The notes: a model not told the origin generated them from the sequence alone. DNA of 40,025 nt from Candidatus Eiseniibacteriota bacterium (GCA_016712505.1 JADJQY010000019.1:1-40025), one strand, 5' to 3'. Positions 15,469 to 23,301 are shown, numbered from the stretch's first letter. Program-made: numbers and translations.

Positions 15469-16956
15469 TTAGGTTGTAGTTTGCTGTCCCATGAAGTCAT
15501 TGAACGGATAGAGCGAAACAGTCTTGACAAAGACCTCGCTATTATCCGCGCCCGCGCTCGGCGTGGGCATACCCGAAACAACGAGCTCCGGCGCGAGGGC
15601 TTGAAACTCAAGTACCTCGGTCAGAGGCGCGGGGCCGGGAACAGAGACACTTGGGGCCATGAGCTTAATTTTCGGGAAGTAGAACTCAAGGCTATGGGTT
15701 CCCGGAGGACCCGCGAGAAACATATTCGGACCGGTTGAAACAATGTCCATCTTTTGAGCCGTCTCCGCGCGGAGCGCCGCAATTCGAGCGGAATCATTAA
15801 ACCTCGGGAGGGTTATTTTTCCCTTGACGATTCGCTTTTTAGAGCGGACAGGTTCAATCCTGTAAATTCCGTTTTTCGTGTCTTGGTCCTCTGTTGCGAG
15901 GCCATTGTCAATCTCAAACTCCAACTCGGAAACGCCGAGAATGTCCGTAGCCCCGAGAGCGCTCGTGTTGTACGTCCCCAAACGAATAACGAAGTCTTTG
16001 AATTGCACGCGGCGGAGTTGTCTGGCCGTTTGCGCGCCAGAGCCGCCGATTGAGGTTAGCGCGAGGAGAGGGTTGTGAGTCCACGTTGCGGCGCTGGAGT
16101 TGCGTGAGCTCGTTCGTATGTCGTACCCATACATGACAAACTCCGCCGATATGGTGAGGCCGTCTTTGGGCGAGAGTTTTACCTTGAGCTTGTTGATCAT
16201 GGCGGCCTGATATTCCCAAACTCCCACGGGGGAGCGCGAAATTCCGAGGACGCCCTCGCGCGTGAGCCACTTGGTCGTATCATAAGGGAGGCTCATTAAG
16301 TCAGCGAGCCTCTCCGCGTGCATGTTTTTTGCGCACTCAATCGTATGAGTAGCAACTCGAAAAATTGTAAACGGATCGGTGTTTACGGGGGCGGTTGTGA
16401 AGGCCGGAGTGACGGTGAGAGTCGTGGCATCGTTCGAGACAATTCGCCGAACCTCAAAAACAGCGTTCGGCGAGGCTGACACTTTTTCCATGCGAACAAA
16501 CGCGCCCTCGTAAGCGTTAGGCGTCCAACCCGCCGCCGTCTTAACGAGGGTGGTGATCGTTCCGCCCGTGGCCGTAGAGGTCACGAGAGACGTAACAGCG
16601 GGGCTCTCGAGAACGGTCGTAGATCGTGGCTTTTCAAACCCAAGCGCCGCCGCGAAAATCTGCTCAAGTGTGCTATACCGAGCGCCGAGCTCTACCGGGC
16701 CAGAGGGGAGGCGGCTTGTGAGGTCGAGAATCGAAACCCCCGCCGATCCATCCAAGACATCATCTTGGAGGTGGGTCTCGTTGTCAGAGATTCCCTCGGA
16801 TAGCGCGGGGAGTAACGAATAGGCCCCCAAGTCCTGAGGAGTTGGAGTCCCGAGAACGGACGGCCAACCGTCCGTAGGGAGCGAGCTCGTTGTCCCGGTC
16901 GAGCCACGGAGTCGAAATGCGAGTTTTTGAATATAGCCGAGAGCTTGGTTTGACAT
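15469..16956 (-). CDS. Major tail tube protein
   Basis: This 495-aa protein is the likely tail tube subunit. ATG 16956 is preceded by AGGAGCTCTTGAG. Features include QKLAFRLRGSTGTTSSLP near the N terminus, strand-rich segments, TATHTIECAKNMHAERLADL-like motifs, FTISAEFVMYGYD-type segments, and a C-terminal beta domain (EVLEFQALAPELVVSGMPTP). It is longer than the simplest tail tube proteins, suggesting inserted or decorative domains. Position just before the two chaperone frames and the tape measure is the usual one for tail tube genes. The exact family was not resolved. Confidence 0.8.
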   Translation of the reverse strand: MSNQALGYIQKLAFRLRGSTGTTSSLPTDGWPSVLGTPTPQDLGAYSLLPALSEGISDNETHLQDDVLDGSAGVSILDLTSRLPSGPVELGARYSTLEQIFAAALGFEKPRSTTVLESPAVTSLVTSTATGGTITTLVKTAAGWTPNAYEGAFVRMEKVSASPNAVFEVRRIVSNDATTLTVTPAFTTAPVNTDPFTIFRVATHTIECAKNMHAERLADLMSLPYDTTKWLTREGVLGISRSPVGVWEYQAAMINKLKVKLSPKDGLTISAEFVMYGYDIRTSSRNSSAATWTHNPLLALTSIGGSGAQTARQLRRVQFKDFVIRLGTYNTSALGATDILGVSELEFEIDNGLATEDQDTKNGIYRIEPVRSKKRIVKGKITLPRFNDSARIAALRAETAQKMDIVSTGPNMFLAGPPGTHSLEFYFPKIKLMAPSVSVPGPAPLTEVLEFQALAPELVVSGMPTPSAGADNSEVFVKTVSLYPFNDFMGQQTTT

Positions 16957-16967
16957 CTCAAGAGCTC

Positions 16968-17414
16968 CTAATAGTTCGAGAGTTCAATAACTGAAAATTC
17001 GAGCTCGCAATAGTGAGCGAGCGTGTTGGCCGTCTGCACGAAATCAATTTCCCGGGCCACTATTGGCCCGGCGATCTCAACCTCTTCTCCGAGGTCAGAG
17101 CTTGGCGAAAAGGCGTCCGCAATCCTGTCAAGTATCTCATTGAACTCAATCTCTGACTCGGGGGTCTCTGTCCAAGCGAAAAACCCACGAATCACAAACG
17201 AGTGAGCCTTCTCGTGAGTGGCGTTTGTTGCAATATGCTCATTTGTAAAAGCGGACCGGGAAACGGTCCACCCGTTGAGCTTTCCGCTGTCAACAAAAAG
17301 CGCCTCAACGTCCGAGGGGTTCTTTGCAAACCTTCGCAAAGGGTGTACCTTCCCAACACCCTCAACGGCGGCGAGCGTGCGCGCTATCGTTTGAACGAGA
17401 GAGCGATAATTCAA
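16968..17414 (-). CDS. Tail terminator or neck-type protein
   Basis: This 148-aa protein probably starts at TTG 17414 (TTGAATTAT), which overlaps the preceding stop as TTGA. The first residues (NYRSLVQTIARTLAAVEGVG) form a helix and are followed by a beta sheet with HSFVIRGFFAWTETPESEIE and a helix (FNEILDRIADAF). That alternation fits small tail terminator or tail-tube-capping proteins, which lie just before the tail tube gene. No sequence family is claimed with certainty. Confidence 0.7.
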   Translation of the reverse strand: MNYRSLVQTIARTLAAVEGVGKVHPLRRFAKNPSDVEALFVDSGKLNGWTVSRSAFTNEHIATNATHEKAHSFVIRGFFAWTETPESEIEFNEILDRIADAFSPSSDLGEEVEIAGPIVAREIDFVQTANTLAHYCELEFSVIELSNY

Positions 17415-17941
17415 AACATCTCTCTCTCTATTGCGTCCACAATTTTATCAAGGGCTCTGTCAAAGAGAGACTCAACGCGAGCCTCCTCTTGTTTCCATCC
17501 GAGCTCAAACATTCGAGCGCCCTTTGTCCCTTTGTTGTATATCTTCATTCTTATCAAAAAGACCGCACGGTCTAACTCGTCTCCGGTGAGTTGCAATTTA
17601 CGCCGCGCCCAAAGAGTTATAGGACCAACGGGGGGCGGACTCGCTCCGATCTCTCTCCGTGGCCGTGTTCCCTCCTCTACGTATTGAGCATATTGCAACG
17701 CGCTCTCAAGCCGCCCGATAATTGCACCCTCACTCCCGAGCTCAATTACAGAGCCCTGAATGGAGTTTCTCAAGAACCCGAAAGCGTTTGGCGTTTTGGG
17801 AACAACCGCCGCTCTCAATATTGTTATAGCCGCCGCCATTGTCAACCCATAACCTCGGAGCGCAATCTCTTGCACACGCGCGGGGTTTTTGGTAATAGCG
17901 AGGCTCTCTATTTCGCTCGTGTCCGCTGTCCACTTAATCAC
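17411..17941 (-). CDS. HK97 gp10-like head-tail joining or minor tail protein
   Basis: This 176-aa protein starts at GTG 17941, overlapping the prior stop as GTGA. It includes RVQEIALRGYGLTMAAAITI, then VPKTPNAFGFLRNSIQGSV, ALQYAQYVEEGTRPRREIGA and PPPVGPITLWARRKL. The motif with a helix, a V-P-x-x-T-G-x-L-R-N-S core and Y-A-x-x-V-E-x-G-T is that of HK97 gp10-type proteins. These form the connector between the neck and the tail tube. Confidence 0.85.
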   Translation of the reverse strand: MIKWTADTSEIESLAITKNPARVQEIALRGYGLTMAAAITILRAAVVPKTPNAFGFLRNSIQGSVIELGSEGAIIGRLESALQYAQYVEEGTRPRREIGASPPPVGPITLWARRKLQLTGDELDRAVFLIRMKIYNKGTKGARMFELGWKQEEARVESLFDRALDKIVDAIEREMF

Positions 17942-18615
17942 TTATGAGTGAGGCGTCTGTTTCCGCCCGTGTCCGTTCGTGGCATTGTTACGGCGTGCGC
18001 GGAGAGTCCATCCTCCAGCCCGCTCCGTTTCAAATAATAGCCCGCAAGGTTGGAGTATTTTTCGGCGCGGGCGGCGTGGTCCTTAGAGTCAGCACCGAGG
18101 GAGGTATTTGCGAGAGCGTTGCAATAGGAGGCCATTTGCTGAAGCAACAAAGACGCCGCAAAACCAATAACGGCCTCCTCGTGTTCCGCGTTTGCGATTG
18201 TTGAGGAGGTAGAGTTTACAACGTGCGGGACGGTATACAAAACTCGGCAAGTTTCCCCGGTGGCCGGAATAACCCTCAAGAGCTTTATTTTCTCTACACC
18301 GTCCGAGTCAAGATAGACAAAAAACTCCTCCTCTGTCAAAGGAGAGCGCGGAGACTGTGAGGCGTCTGTCCACGGAGTTCTAATTTCCAAAACGCGAGAA
18401 AACCCCACAACCCAAAACGCGGGCGCCGCGAGGTTGTACGTTGCTCCGTCTCCCGTGTATTTGTGAACTCTTACGAGCGGCCTCCACTTACTCAGAGCAG
18501 AGACCGCTGAGTTTACAGCGGCCTCCTCATCATTTGGAGAGTTGAGTCCCGCGTCCGCGTCTTTGCAAAGTTGGAGCGCGCGAGCCGCGAGTTCTCCTAA
18601 GGTTCTCGCGCTCAT
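17938..18615 (-). CDS. Head-tail connector or adaptor-type protein
   Basis: This 225-aa protein starts at ATG 18615, which overlaps the upstream stop (TAATG). The N-terminal helix SARTLGELAARALQLCKDAD is followed by a mixed region (RVLYTVPHVVNSTSSTIANA) and a helical block with AVIGFAASLLLQQMASYCNA, then YSNLAGYYLKRSGLEDG. This pattern, with late helices that carry A-A-x-L-L-x-x-x-A and K-x-x-x-Y, recalls phage proteins encoded near the connector genes. The assignment rests on position and helix pattern only. Confidence 0.65.
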   Translation of the reverse strand: MSARTLGELAARALQLCKDADAGLNSPNDEEAAVNSAVSALSKWRPLVRVHKYTGDGATYNLAAPAFWVVGFSRVLEIRTPWTDASQSPRSPLTEEEFFVYLDSDGVEKIKLLRVIPATGETCRVLYTVPHVVNSTSSTIANAEHEEAVIGFAASLLLQQMASYCNALANTSLGADSKDHAARAEKYSNLAGYYLKRSGLEDGLSAHAVTMPRTDTGGNRRLTHK

Positions 18616-18971
18616 TATGAGACCGTTGAGAGCTCCGCCACAACACCACCGAGCGTTGCAATGGCGTTTCCACAAGTCAGCTTGACGCGAGAAAATTTGG
18701 AGGGGCACTCGAACAAATGCGAACCGCTCTCGCCCGAGCTTAGGTCCAGTTTTACGGGGTTCTCTGTCGTGTGATCAAACCACGTTGTCCCATCAACCGA
18801 GCCCTGCAATATTATAGTAGTTGACGTTCCCGTGGCCGTTGTGCAAACAACGCCAACTCTAACCCGCGAGCTCCCTTCCGATTGGAAAGAGTCCGAGGTT
18901 TTTGTTTGCCCCACGGTATAGGCCCCGGCGAGCGAGGTGAGGTCTCTGTACGTGTACGAGCGCGCGCTCAT
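18615..18971 (-). CDS. Hypothetical virion-module protein, beta rich
   Basis: This 118-aa protein is predicted to be mostly beta strands (SSRVRVGVVCTTATGTSTTI, LQGSVDGTTWFDHT, GSHLFECPSKFSRVKLTC). The first ATG (18971) overlaps the upstream stop and the last base codon overlaps the next ATG. This sequence style is seen in small virion decoration or tail-associated proteins. Its function is not recognised. Confidence 0.65.
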   Translation of the reverse strand: MSARSYTYRDLTSLAGAYTVGQTKTSDSFQSEGSSRVRVGVVCTTATGTSTTIILQGSVDGTTWFDHTTENPVKLDLSSGESGSHLFECPSKFSRVKLTCGNAIATLGGVVAELSTVS

Positions 18972-19396
18972 TAGATCTCCGTTCTAAACTCAACCTGAGC
19001 GTAGAGATTCAGGGTCAACCCGGCGGCGACAAATACTCCAACGCGCCCCCACCGCCCTTGACGTTTGTTCGTAGAGAGTCCAACGCCGAGGTATTGGGTC
19101 TCACTTCCGGCGGTTGGGGTCACGGAGCAAGTGGCGTAATAGCCCCGAGTTTTTTGCTCTCCGGCGGTCGGAGAGGTTCCCTTATCATTTGACGGCGTAG
19201 AGAATGTAAACAGGTCCGCCGTGCAACCGCCGCCGCCGCCCGAGGCTACGCAAAAAAGAATAAGCGGGCCTCCATCGTGGCGGCTTAGGTCAACCGGGTC
19301 GCTCCAGTACGTTGTCCCTGATCCGCCTCCGGCGAGGGCGGCTTTTGTTCCGTCCGGCGAGCCGAATAACGTCTCAACGTTTAGAACGCGCGCCAT
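18971..19396 (-). CDS. Hypothetical virion-module protein, glycine rich
   Basis: This 141-aa protein begins MARVLNVETLFGSPDGTKAA. It has a Gly-rich loop around residues 52-58 (SGGGGGC) and beta strands (RVGVFVAAGLTLNLYAQVEF). It lies directly between the putative decoration gene and the 118-aa gene with two-base stop/start overlaps. The neighbourhood is structural, so it may be a decoration, head fibre or completion protein, but no family was recognised. Confidence 0.65.
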   Translation of the reverse strand: MARVLNVETLFGSPDGTKAALAGGGSGTTYWSDPVDLSRHDGGPLILFCVASGGGGGCTADLFTFSTPSNDKGTSPTAGEQKTRGYYATCSVTPTAGSETQYLGVGLSTNKRQGRWGRVGVFVAAGLTLNLYAQVEFRTEI

Positions 19397-19398
19397 TT

Positions 19399-19821
19399 TT
19401 AGGCCGCCTTGTAGCTAATCTCAACGAGGAGCTCGGCTATGGCGAGGCCCGTTCCCACTTTCTCGTGCTGGAGGGTCAAAACGTCTCCCTCCGCGAGCGT
19501 GCGGTTGGCGAGCGATCCGGTAACGGTGAGGGACGAGTCCGCGAACGCCGTGAGGTTTGTCCCGGTCACGGGGTCAAGGTTTGCGAGTTCGGTCGTTCCC
19601 GATCCTGCCGCGCCCTTGTTTACGAGGTTGAGGTTCGTGGTGTTCGTGTTGTCCCCGGTCGCCGCCGCTTGGGGAACAATTTTGCACCCGGTCACAATGC
19701 ACGGGAACGGGGCGAAAAATACGGGCCATTGCTCCGTAGCTGTTGCCGCCGCGTGCGCGGGGACCTTAACGAGGGACTTGTGAACTCCTGAGAGTCCGCG
19801 AGTGGCGTTTTGCTCTGCCAT
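19399..19821 (-). CDS. Probable capsid decoration or stabilisation protein
   Basis: This 140-aa protein is the first gene after the major capsid and is made of beta strands and small residues (FAPFPCIVTGCKIVPQAAAT, TNTTNLNLVNKGAAGSGTTE, SLTVTGSLANRTLAEGDVLT, LQHEKVGTGLAIAEL). The T-G-S-L-A-x-R-x-L-x-E-G-D-x-L-T-L-x-x-x-x-x-G pattern is common in virion surface beta-sandwich proteins. Together with its gene order this supports a head decoration role. ATG 19821 has only a weak AAAGG ribosome site. Confidence 0.65.
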   Translation of the reverse strand: MAEQNATRGLSGVHKSLVKVPAHAAATATEQWPVFFAPFPCIVTGCKIVPQAAATGDNTNTTNLNLVNKGAAGSGTTELANLDPVTGTNLTAFADSSLTVTGSLANRTLAEGDVLTLQHEKVGTGLAIAELLVEISYKAA

Positions 19822-19851
19822 ATCTGAGGGCCTTTCGGTTTTGGGTTGACT

Positions 19852-19919
19852 AACTCACCGCCCCGCCTCCACCGGGGGACAGGACGGCTCCCGGCGGAGG
19901 CATAAGGGCGCGGCGAGTT
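19852..19919 (-). other. Large hairpin between capsid and decoration genes
   Basis: The outer arms AACTCACCGC (19852-19861) and GCGGCGAGTT (19910-19919) pair at 9 of 10 positions. The inner arms GCCTCCACCGGG (19865-19876) and CCCGGCGGAGGC (19890-19901) pair throughout with one G-U. No U-run follows on the minus strand, so it is more likely a processing, stability or attenuation element than a full terminator. It fills most of the 101-bp gap. Confidence 0.65.
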
Positions 19920-19922
19920 ATG

Positions 19923-21839
19923 TTATACGAATTGCGCGTAAAACGGGCGGTAGTCCACTACCGCCGAGTCGCGCCATTGGCGGACTTTGAACCTCTTTTT
20001 GTCCGCCGTGAAATCCACGCCGGAGTCCGCGGCCTCACTCATGAGCTCCGGCGTCTCGTCTCCGTTGAGGAAACCCATGAGGATTCCGGGCACTTTTGCC
20101 GGGTCCGCCGCCATGACCCAGTTATCCGCGTCCGTCCAATATGGCACGACAAGGTAGTCCATCCCCTTGTTGAGGTTGGGCGTTCCGGCATCCCCCTGCA
20201 AAATCTGCCCGGAGGTGTAACCCCCGGCGGCGGAGGCCGCCTGAATTAGGCGATCCGATTGAGTCAGGACCGCCGCGAGCTCTTCCAACTCGGCGGGGAC
20301 GAGGAGCGTCTTGGGGAGGTTTCGCATTCCGAGAACGTCCCGCGAGTCTCCATAGGCCGTCTGGTCCATCATGGCAATGCGGCCCGTTTTGAGCGAGGTG
20401 GGCGAGAGCGCCGTTCCGCCGGAGGCCGCGCCGTTCGCGTGCGAGGCGGCGTGGATCAGCGTAACGCCGTCATAAATGGCGGCGTTATTGACGAAATAGT
20501 CAAAAACCTCGCGGTAAATGTCCTGCTTCACAGAGTAGGCGAGCTCCGAGGAGACGTTTTGGAGCTTGTCAATTCTGTCTTTCATAATAGCCTCGTGGGT
20601 TATCACCGCGAGGCCGCCAAACTTCGAGGCGGTCAGATCAATGTCCTCGTCAACCGGATCGGTGAGCTCGTTGTACGTCCCGCCCTCCGAGACGGCGGGG
20701 ACGGCTCCGCGTCCCTTGCTCCGGCGCGAGAACTTGTGCGCGTAGAGATCGGCGAGAGAAACTTTTTTCGCGATCTTCGTCCAATCGTTGAGCTCCGTTG
20801 CCTCGCCGTAGCTCACGAGGAGCGCGTTGTGGAGGACGTTTGCGAAAATGGAGGCGAGGTCCGAGGTCGTAATTTCCTGCAACGCGCGAAAACGTTGAGC
20901 CTCGGTGTGGCGGAGGTTGAGCGGCTTTCTCCCGAGCGAGTTAAAACGCTCGCGGCGCGAGGTGTACCGGAATCCGGGGCCGCCGAGGAACACCTCCGGT
21001 AGGTCTCGAACGTCCTCAACGTCCCGGCCCATGAACGCGCGGTAGGCTTCACGAAATGAGAAAAACGAGGGGATCACCTCGCGGCGCTCGTTCGTAAAAT
21101 CGCGGCCAGAGACGAGGCCCTGAAGGGCAAGGATTGCATCGTTTCGCGTGTCGCGCGTCTGGAGCGAGTGAACGGAGAGCGGGAGGCCGTTGTTTGCCGT
21201 GGCAAGCGCGGCGAGGTAGGCCTGCTCGGACTCAACCGCTTGGGTTACGAGTTTCCGGTCGAGAGGCTTTCCACCCGCGTGGGCGGACTTGAGGCTCTGA
21301 GTGACCCGCGCTTTTGAGGCGTCCGGGAGCGCCGAGTTGGAAACCTCGGCCTCAATCATAACCCCCGTTTGCGTGTCCGCGAGGGCGGCCTGTTGAGCCT
21401 CCAACGCGGCGAGGCGGGTTGCGTTCGCGGCGGCGCTGTCAGCGTTCGCGGAGGCGGCCTGTTGAGCCGCGTGAGCGGCGGCGTCCGCCCTTGCTTTGTC
21501 CTCGGCGGCCTGTTGAGCCGCCTTCTCTTTGTCCGCGTCCCCGGCGGCGGCTTGCGTTGCGGCGAGCTGGGCCTTGAGAGCCTCCAACCCGGCGAGCGCG
21601 CCCTCCGCGTCTCCCGCTTGAATCATTTGTGCAATTTGCTCAATAGAGGCAACCGTCTCCTCTGACCCTTGCGCGGTGCGGAGCTCGTCCGCCGTGGCCT
21701 TGAGAACTTCCCCGGCGGCCTGTTTCGTTTCGGTCTCGTCCGCACTCTGAAGCAGTCGCAAAATTGCGGGCTCCGGCGTCCGTTTCGGGGCGTTCGCATA
21801 CGCAAACGCCGCGAGCGTTGCCCTAAGTTTTGAGGTCAT
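19923..21839 (-). CDS. Nested scaffold plus capsid product from internal start
   Basis: An in-frame ATG at 21839 (TSKLRATLAAFAYANAPKRT) begins a 638-aa product that lacks the protease and retains the scaffold and capsid parts. It is preceded by CAGGAGAGAGGAAA, the strongest ribosome site in the fusion gene, at ideal distance. Internal in-frame starts that make scaffold without protease are known from lambda C/Nu3 and from Mu I/Z. Here the same device would supply capsid protein in excess over protease. The shorter form is inferred from the ribosome site, not proven. Confidence 0.7.
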   Translation of the reverse strand: MTSKLRATLAAFAYANAPKRTPEPAILRLLQSADETETKQAAGEVLKATADELRTAQGSEETVASIEQIAQMIQAGDAEGALAGLEALKAQLAATQAAAGDADKEKAAQQAAEDKARADAAAHAAQQAASANADSAAANATRLAALEAQQAALADTQTGVMIEAEVSNSALPDASKARVTQSLKSAHAGGKPLDRKLVTQAVESEQAYLAALATANNGLPLSVHSLQTRDTRNDAILALQGLVSGRDFTNERREVIPSFFSFREAYRAFMGRDVEDVRDLPEVFLGGPGFRYTSRRERFNSLGRKPLNLRHTEAQRFRALQEITTSDLASIFANVLHNALLVSYGEATELNDWTKIAKKVSLADLYAHKFSRRSKGRGAVPAVSEGGTYNELTDPVDEDIDLTASKFGGLAVITHEAIMKDRIDKLQNVSSELAYSVKQDIYREVFDYFVNNAAIYDGVTLIHAASHANGAASGGTALSPTSLKTGRIAMMDQTAYGDSRDVLGMRNLPKTLLVPAELEELAAVLTQSDRLIQAASAAGGYTSGQILQGDAGTPNLNKGMDYLVVPYWTDADNWVMAADPAKVPGILMGFLNGDETPELMSEAADSGVDFTADKKRFKVRQWRDSAVVDYRPFYAQFV

Positions 21840-22475
21840 TTTCCTCTCTCCTGAGTTTTCGAGTTCGGCAACCGCGCGGAGCAATTTGCCGCCCGCCGCC
21901 GGAGTTGTTACTACGTCTAATGAATTGACTTGTGAAAGTTTGAGTTTACAAACGGGCTCCCCCTCAACCTCGGCAAATTCCGGGAGGGTGTAGGCATCAT
22001 ACGAAAGGCCCACAAAGTCCGTTGCACCTTGAGCCCAAAGTTCGGAGAGCTTTGTTGCGAGCCCCGCCGAGGAGGGGAGGAGGTGCAACTCTGCCAAAAT
22101 CCCCTCTGTCCCGTCCGGCGCTTCCCCGAATCTGCAATTTTTGAGCGTCCCCGCCACGTTCCCAATGAGGCCCCGATCTTTCAAAATATCCCGAACGTCC
22201 GCCGGAGTGTGAGCGTATTTTTCGCTCTGCTGTCCGGCGGGTTTGTATTGTTCCGATATAAACTTGAGGGCGTAAACCGGGCGGCCTTCAAACAACGAGG
22301 CGGCGGCTTTTAGGTCCTCCGCCTCGTGGTACATTCTGAGGCCCGTCCCCTCCAGATAGTTCGCGGAGAACCCGGCGGCCACGGCCATAACGTCCCAAAC
22401 GAAACCTCCGGGAGTTCCGGCGGCTTGACGAGCGGCGAGGAGTTGCGGGCGTTGCCCGGTGAGGCGGAGCTTCAT
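19923..22475 (-). CDS. Fused prohead protease, scaffold and major capsid protein
   Basis: This 850-aa polyprotein combines three normally separate head genes. Residues about 1-212 form the protease: LFEGRPVYALKFISEQYKP, IGNVAGTLKNCRFGE, ILAELHLLPSS (His), ATDFVGLSYDA (Ser) and QVNSLDVVTTPAAGGKLLRA (Asp). Residues about 213-410 are an Ala, Gln and Glu coiled coil typical of a scaffold. Residues about 430-850 form the capsid protein, with REVIPSFFSFREAYRAFMG, ITHEAIMKDRIDKLQNVS and DRLIQAASAAGGYTSGQILQ, like Mu gpT. ATG 22475 (KLRLTGQRP) is preferred over upstream in-frame codons. The gene sits just after an intrinsic terminator. Confidence 0.88.
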   Translation of the reverse strand: MKLRLTGQRPQLLAARQAAGTPGGFVWDVMAVAAGFSANYLEGTGLRMYHEAEDLKAAASLFEGRPVYALKFISEQYKPAGQQSEKYAHTPADVRDILKDRGLIGNVAGTLKNCRFGEAPDGTEGILAELHLLPSSAGLATKLSELWAQGATDFVGLSYDAYTLPEFAEVEGEPVCKLKLSQVNSLDVVTTPAAGGKLLRAVAELENSGERKMTSKLRATLAAFAYANAPKRTPEPAILRLLQSADETETKQAAGEVLKATADELRTAQGSEETVASIEQIAQMIQAGDAEGALAGLEALKAQLAATQAAAGDADKEKAAQQAAEDKARADAAAHAAQQAASANADSAAANATRLAALEAQQAALADTQTGVMIEAEVSNSALPDASKARVTQSLKSAHAGGKPLDRKLVTQAVESEQAYLAALATANNGLPLSVHSLQTRDTRNDAILALQGLVSGRDFTNERREVIPSFFSFREAYRAFMGRDVEDVRDLPEVFLGGPGFRYTSRRERFNSLGRKPLNLRHTEAQRFRALQEITTSDLASIFANVLHNALLVSYGEATELNDWTKIAKKVSLADLYAHKFSRRSKGRGAVPAVSEGGTYNELTDPVDEDIDLTASKFGGLAVITHEAIMKDRIDKLQNVSSELAYSVKQDIYREVFDYFVNNAAIYDGVTLIHAASHANGAASGGTALSPTSLKTGRIAMMDQTAYGDSRDVLGMRNLPKTLLVPAELEELAAVLTQSDRLIQAASAAGGYTSGQILQGDAGTPNLNKGMDYLVVPYWTDADNWVMAADPAKVPGILMGFLNGDETPELMSEAADSGVDFTADKKRFKVRQWRDSAVVDYRPFYAQFV

Positions 22476-22490
22476 AGGGAGGACAGTAAC

Positions 22491-22518
22491 AAAAAAAAAG
22501 AGCCCCCGCAAGGGGACT
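22491..22518 (-). terminator. Intrinsic terminator just before the capsid fusion gene
   Basis: The minus strand reads AGTCCCC TTGC GGGGGCT followed by nine T. It ends 16 bp before the capsid gene start, so it would stop transcripts entering from the accessory island unless antitermination or read-through occurs. Confidence 0.88.
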
Positions 22519-22523
22519 CCGAC

Positions 22524-22547
22524 ACGAGCGCACAAATAGGCGCTCGT
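22524..22547 (-). other. Hairpin directly upstream of the terminator
   Basis: A perfect eight-base stem (ACGAGCGC and GCGCTCGT) with an eight-base loop lies five bases before the terminator stem. Two stems in tandem resemble an attenuator or antitermination site. Confidence 0.65.
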
Positions 22548-22564
22548 TTTGTTTCAAGCGAAAC

Positions 22565-22798
22565 TTACGCGGCGGACAGCGTGCGAATAATCTCACCAAC
22601 TCCCCGTAAGTCCGAGGCTACATGCAACGCGCGGGCGGGGTGCCCACGGTCTGACTGATCTCTATAAATTCTAATTGCTTCCAAATATTTTCCGTTGAGT
22701 CTGCTGTTTGTTTGCGCGACAATCAACCCGCGCGAATCGCACAAAGCTTTTAGCGTGTTGATTTTTGTGATTAGCGCCCTATTTAGGTAGTTACTCAT
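22565..22798 (-). CDS. Hypothetical 77-aa protein under operator-bearing promoter
   Basis: This 77-aa protein (MSNYLNRALITKINTLKALC at its start) is basic and helical with a middle LEAIRIYRDQS segment and a C-terminal helix (LRGVGEIIRTLSAA). ATG 22798 has AGGAG upstream at good spacing. It is transcribed from the promoter at 22853-22881 and followed by tandem hairpins, so it may form a one-gene unit. Its function is unknown; a regulatory protein is possible given the position before the late genes. Confidence 0.7.
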   Translation of the reverse strand: MSNYLNRALITKINTLKALCDSRGLIVAQTNSRLNGKYLEAIRIYRDQSDRGHPARALHVASDLRGVGEIIRTLSAA

Positions 22799-22852
22799 TT
22801 TCGCTCTCCTGTCCCGCGTGTTGTTTGGCGTTGCGTTCACGTTACGAGGGTA

Positions 22853-22881
22853 AATATACGCTCCCGAGGGTTAACTGTCAA
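22853..22881 (-). promoter_or_regulatory. Promoter with embedded operator, 22798 gene
   Basis: The minus strand has TTGACA (22881-22876), 17 bp, then TATATT (22858-22853). The operator-like inverted repeat ACGCTCCCGAGGGT covers 22858-22871. The -35 box lies at the very end of the upstream zinc-finger gene. Confidence 0.85.
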
Positions 22882-23074
22882 GCGTTTTTTTTGCTTTTTT
22901 CGCCTCGGCAAGACAAGCCGCGCAAAGATAGACACCCCGGCGGACCGCGAGCTCGGTCCCGCGCGAACCACAACGAGAGCAACCCCGCTCGGCGGCGAGG
23001 TTACATTCCGGGCAATATGGCCCTATTAGCGGAGAGGATCGGTCTCCGCACGTTTGGCAACACCCTCGGCTCAT
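22871..23074 (-). CDS. Small zinc-ribbon protein with four CxxC motifs
   Basis: This 67-aa protein has CQTC, CPEC, CSRC and CAAC pairs, enough for two zinc sites of the treble-clef or zinc-ribbon type. The C terminus is lysine rich (EAKKAKKTLDS). ATG 23074 (MSRGCCQTCG) overlaps the upstream stop as ATGA. It could bind nucleic acid or host protein. Its 3' end overlaps the operator of the next promoter. Confidence 0.75.
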   Translation of the reverse strand: MSRGCCQTCGDRSSPLIGPYCPECNLAAERGCSRCGSRGTELAVRRGVYLCAACLAEAKKAKKTLDS

Positions 23075-23301
23075 TTGCCTACGGGCGGGCGCGGGCGCGC
23101 GCTCGGGGCACGAAAACACGCGAGACGGCAACCGACCTCCTCCTCTAACACCTCGGCCTCCTCGCGGAGCTCCATCTCAACCGCGCTATGAGTAGCCAGA
23201 AACGCGCGCGCCGACTTTTGGAGGCGGTTGTGTTTGCTCTTGCGGGAGCGCGTTTCGGGGCCTCCAGCGGGGCCTCGCGCCCCAATTGCACGCGGTTTCA
23301 A
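23071..23301 (-). CDS. Hypothetical basic and acidic helical protein
   Basis: This 76-aa protein probably starts at TTG 23301, which overlaps the preceding stop as TTGA and follows GGAGG by five bases. The N terminus is strongly basic (RSRKSKHNRLQKSARAF). The middle is acidic and coiled (VEMELREEAEVLEEEVG). Position and coupling on both sides support it as a real gene. No family was recognised. Confidence 0.65.
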   Translation of the reverse strand: MKPRAIGARGPAGGPETRSRKSKHNRLQKSARAFLATHSAVEMELREEAEVLEEEVGCRLACFRAPSARPRPPVGK

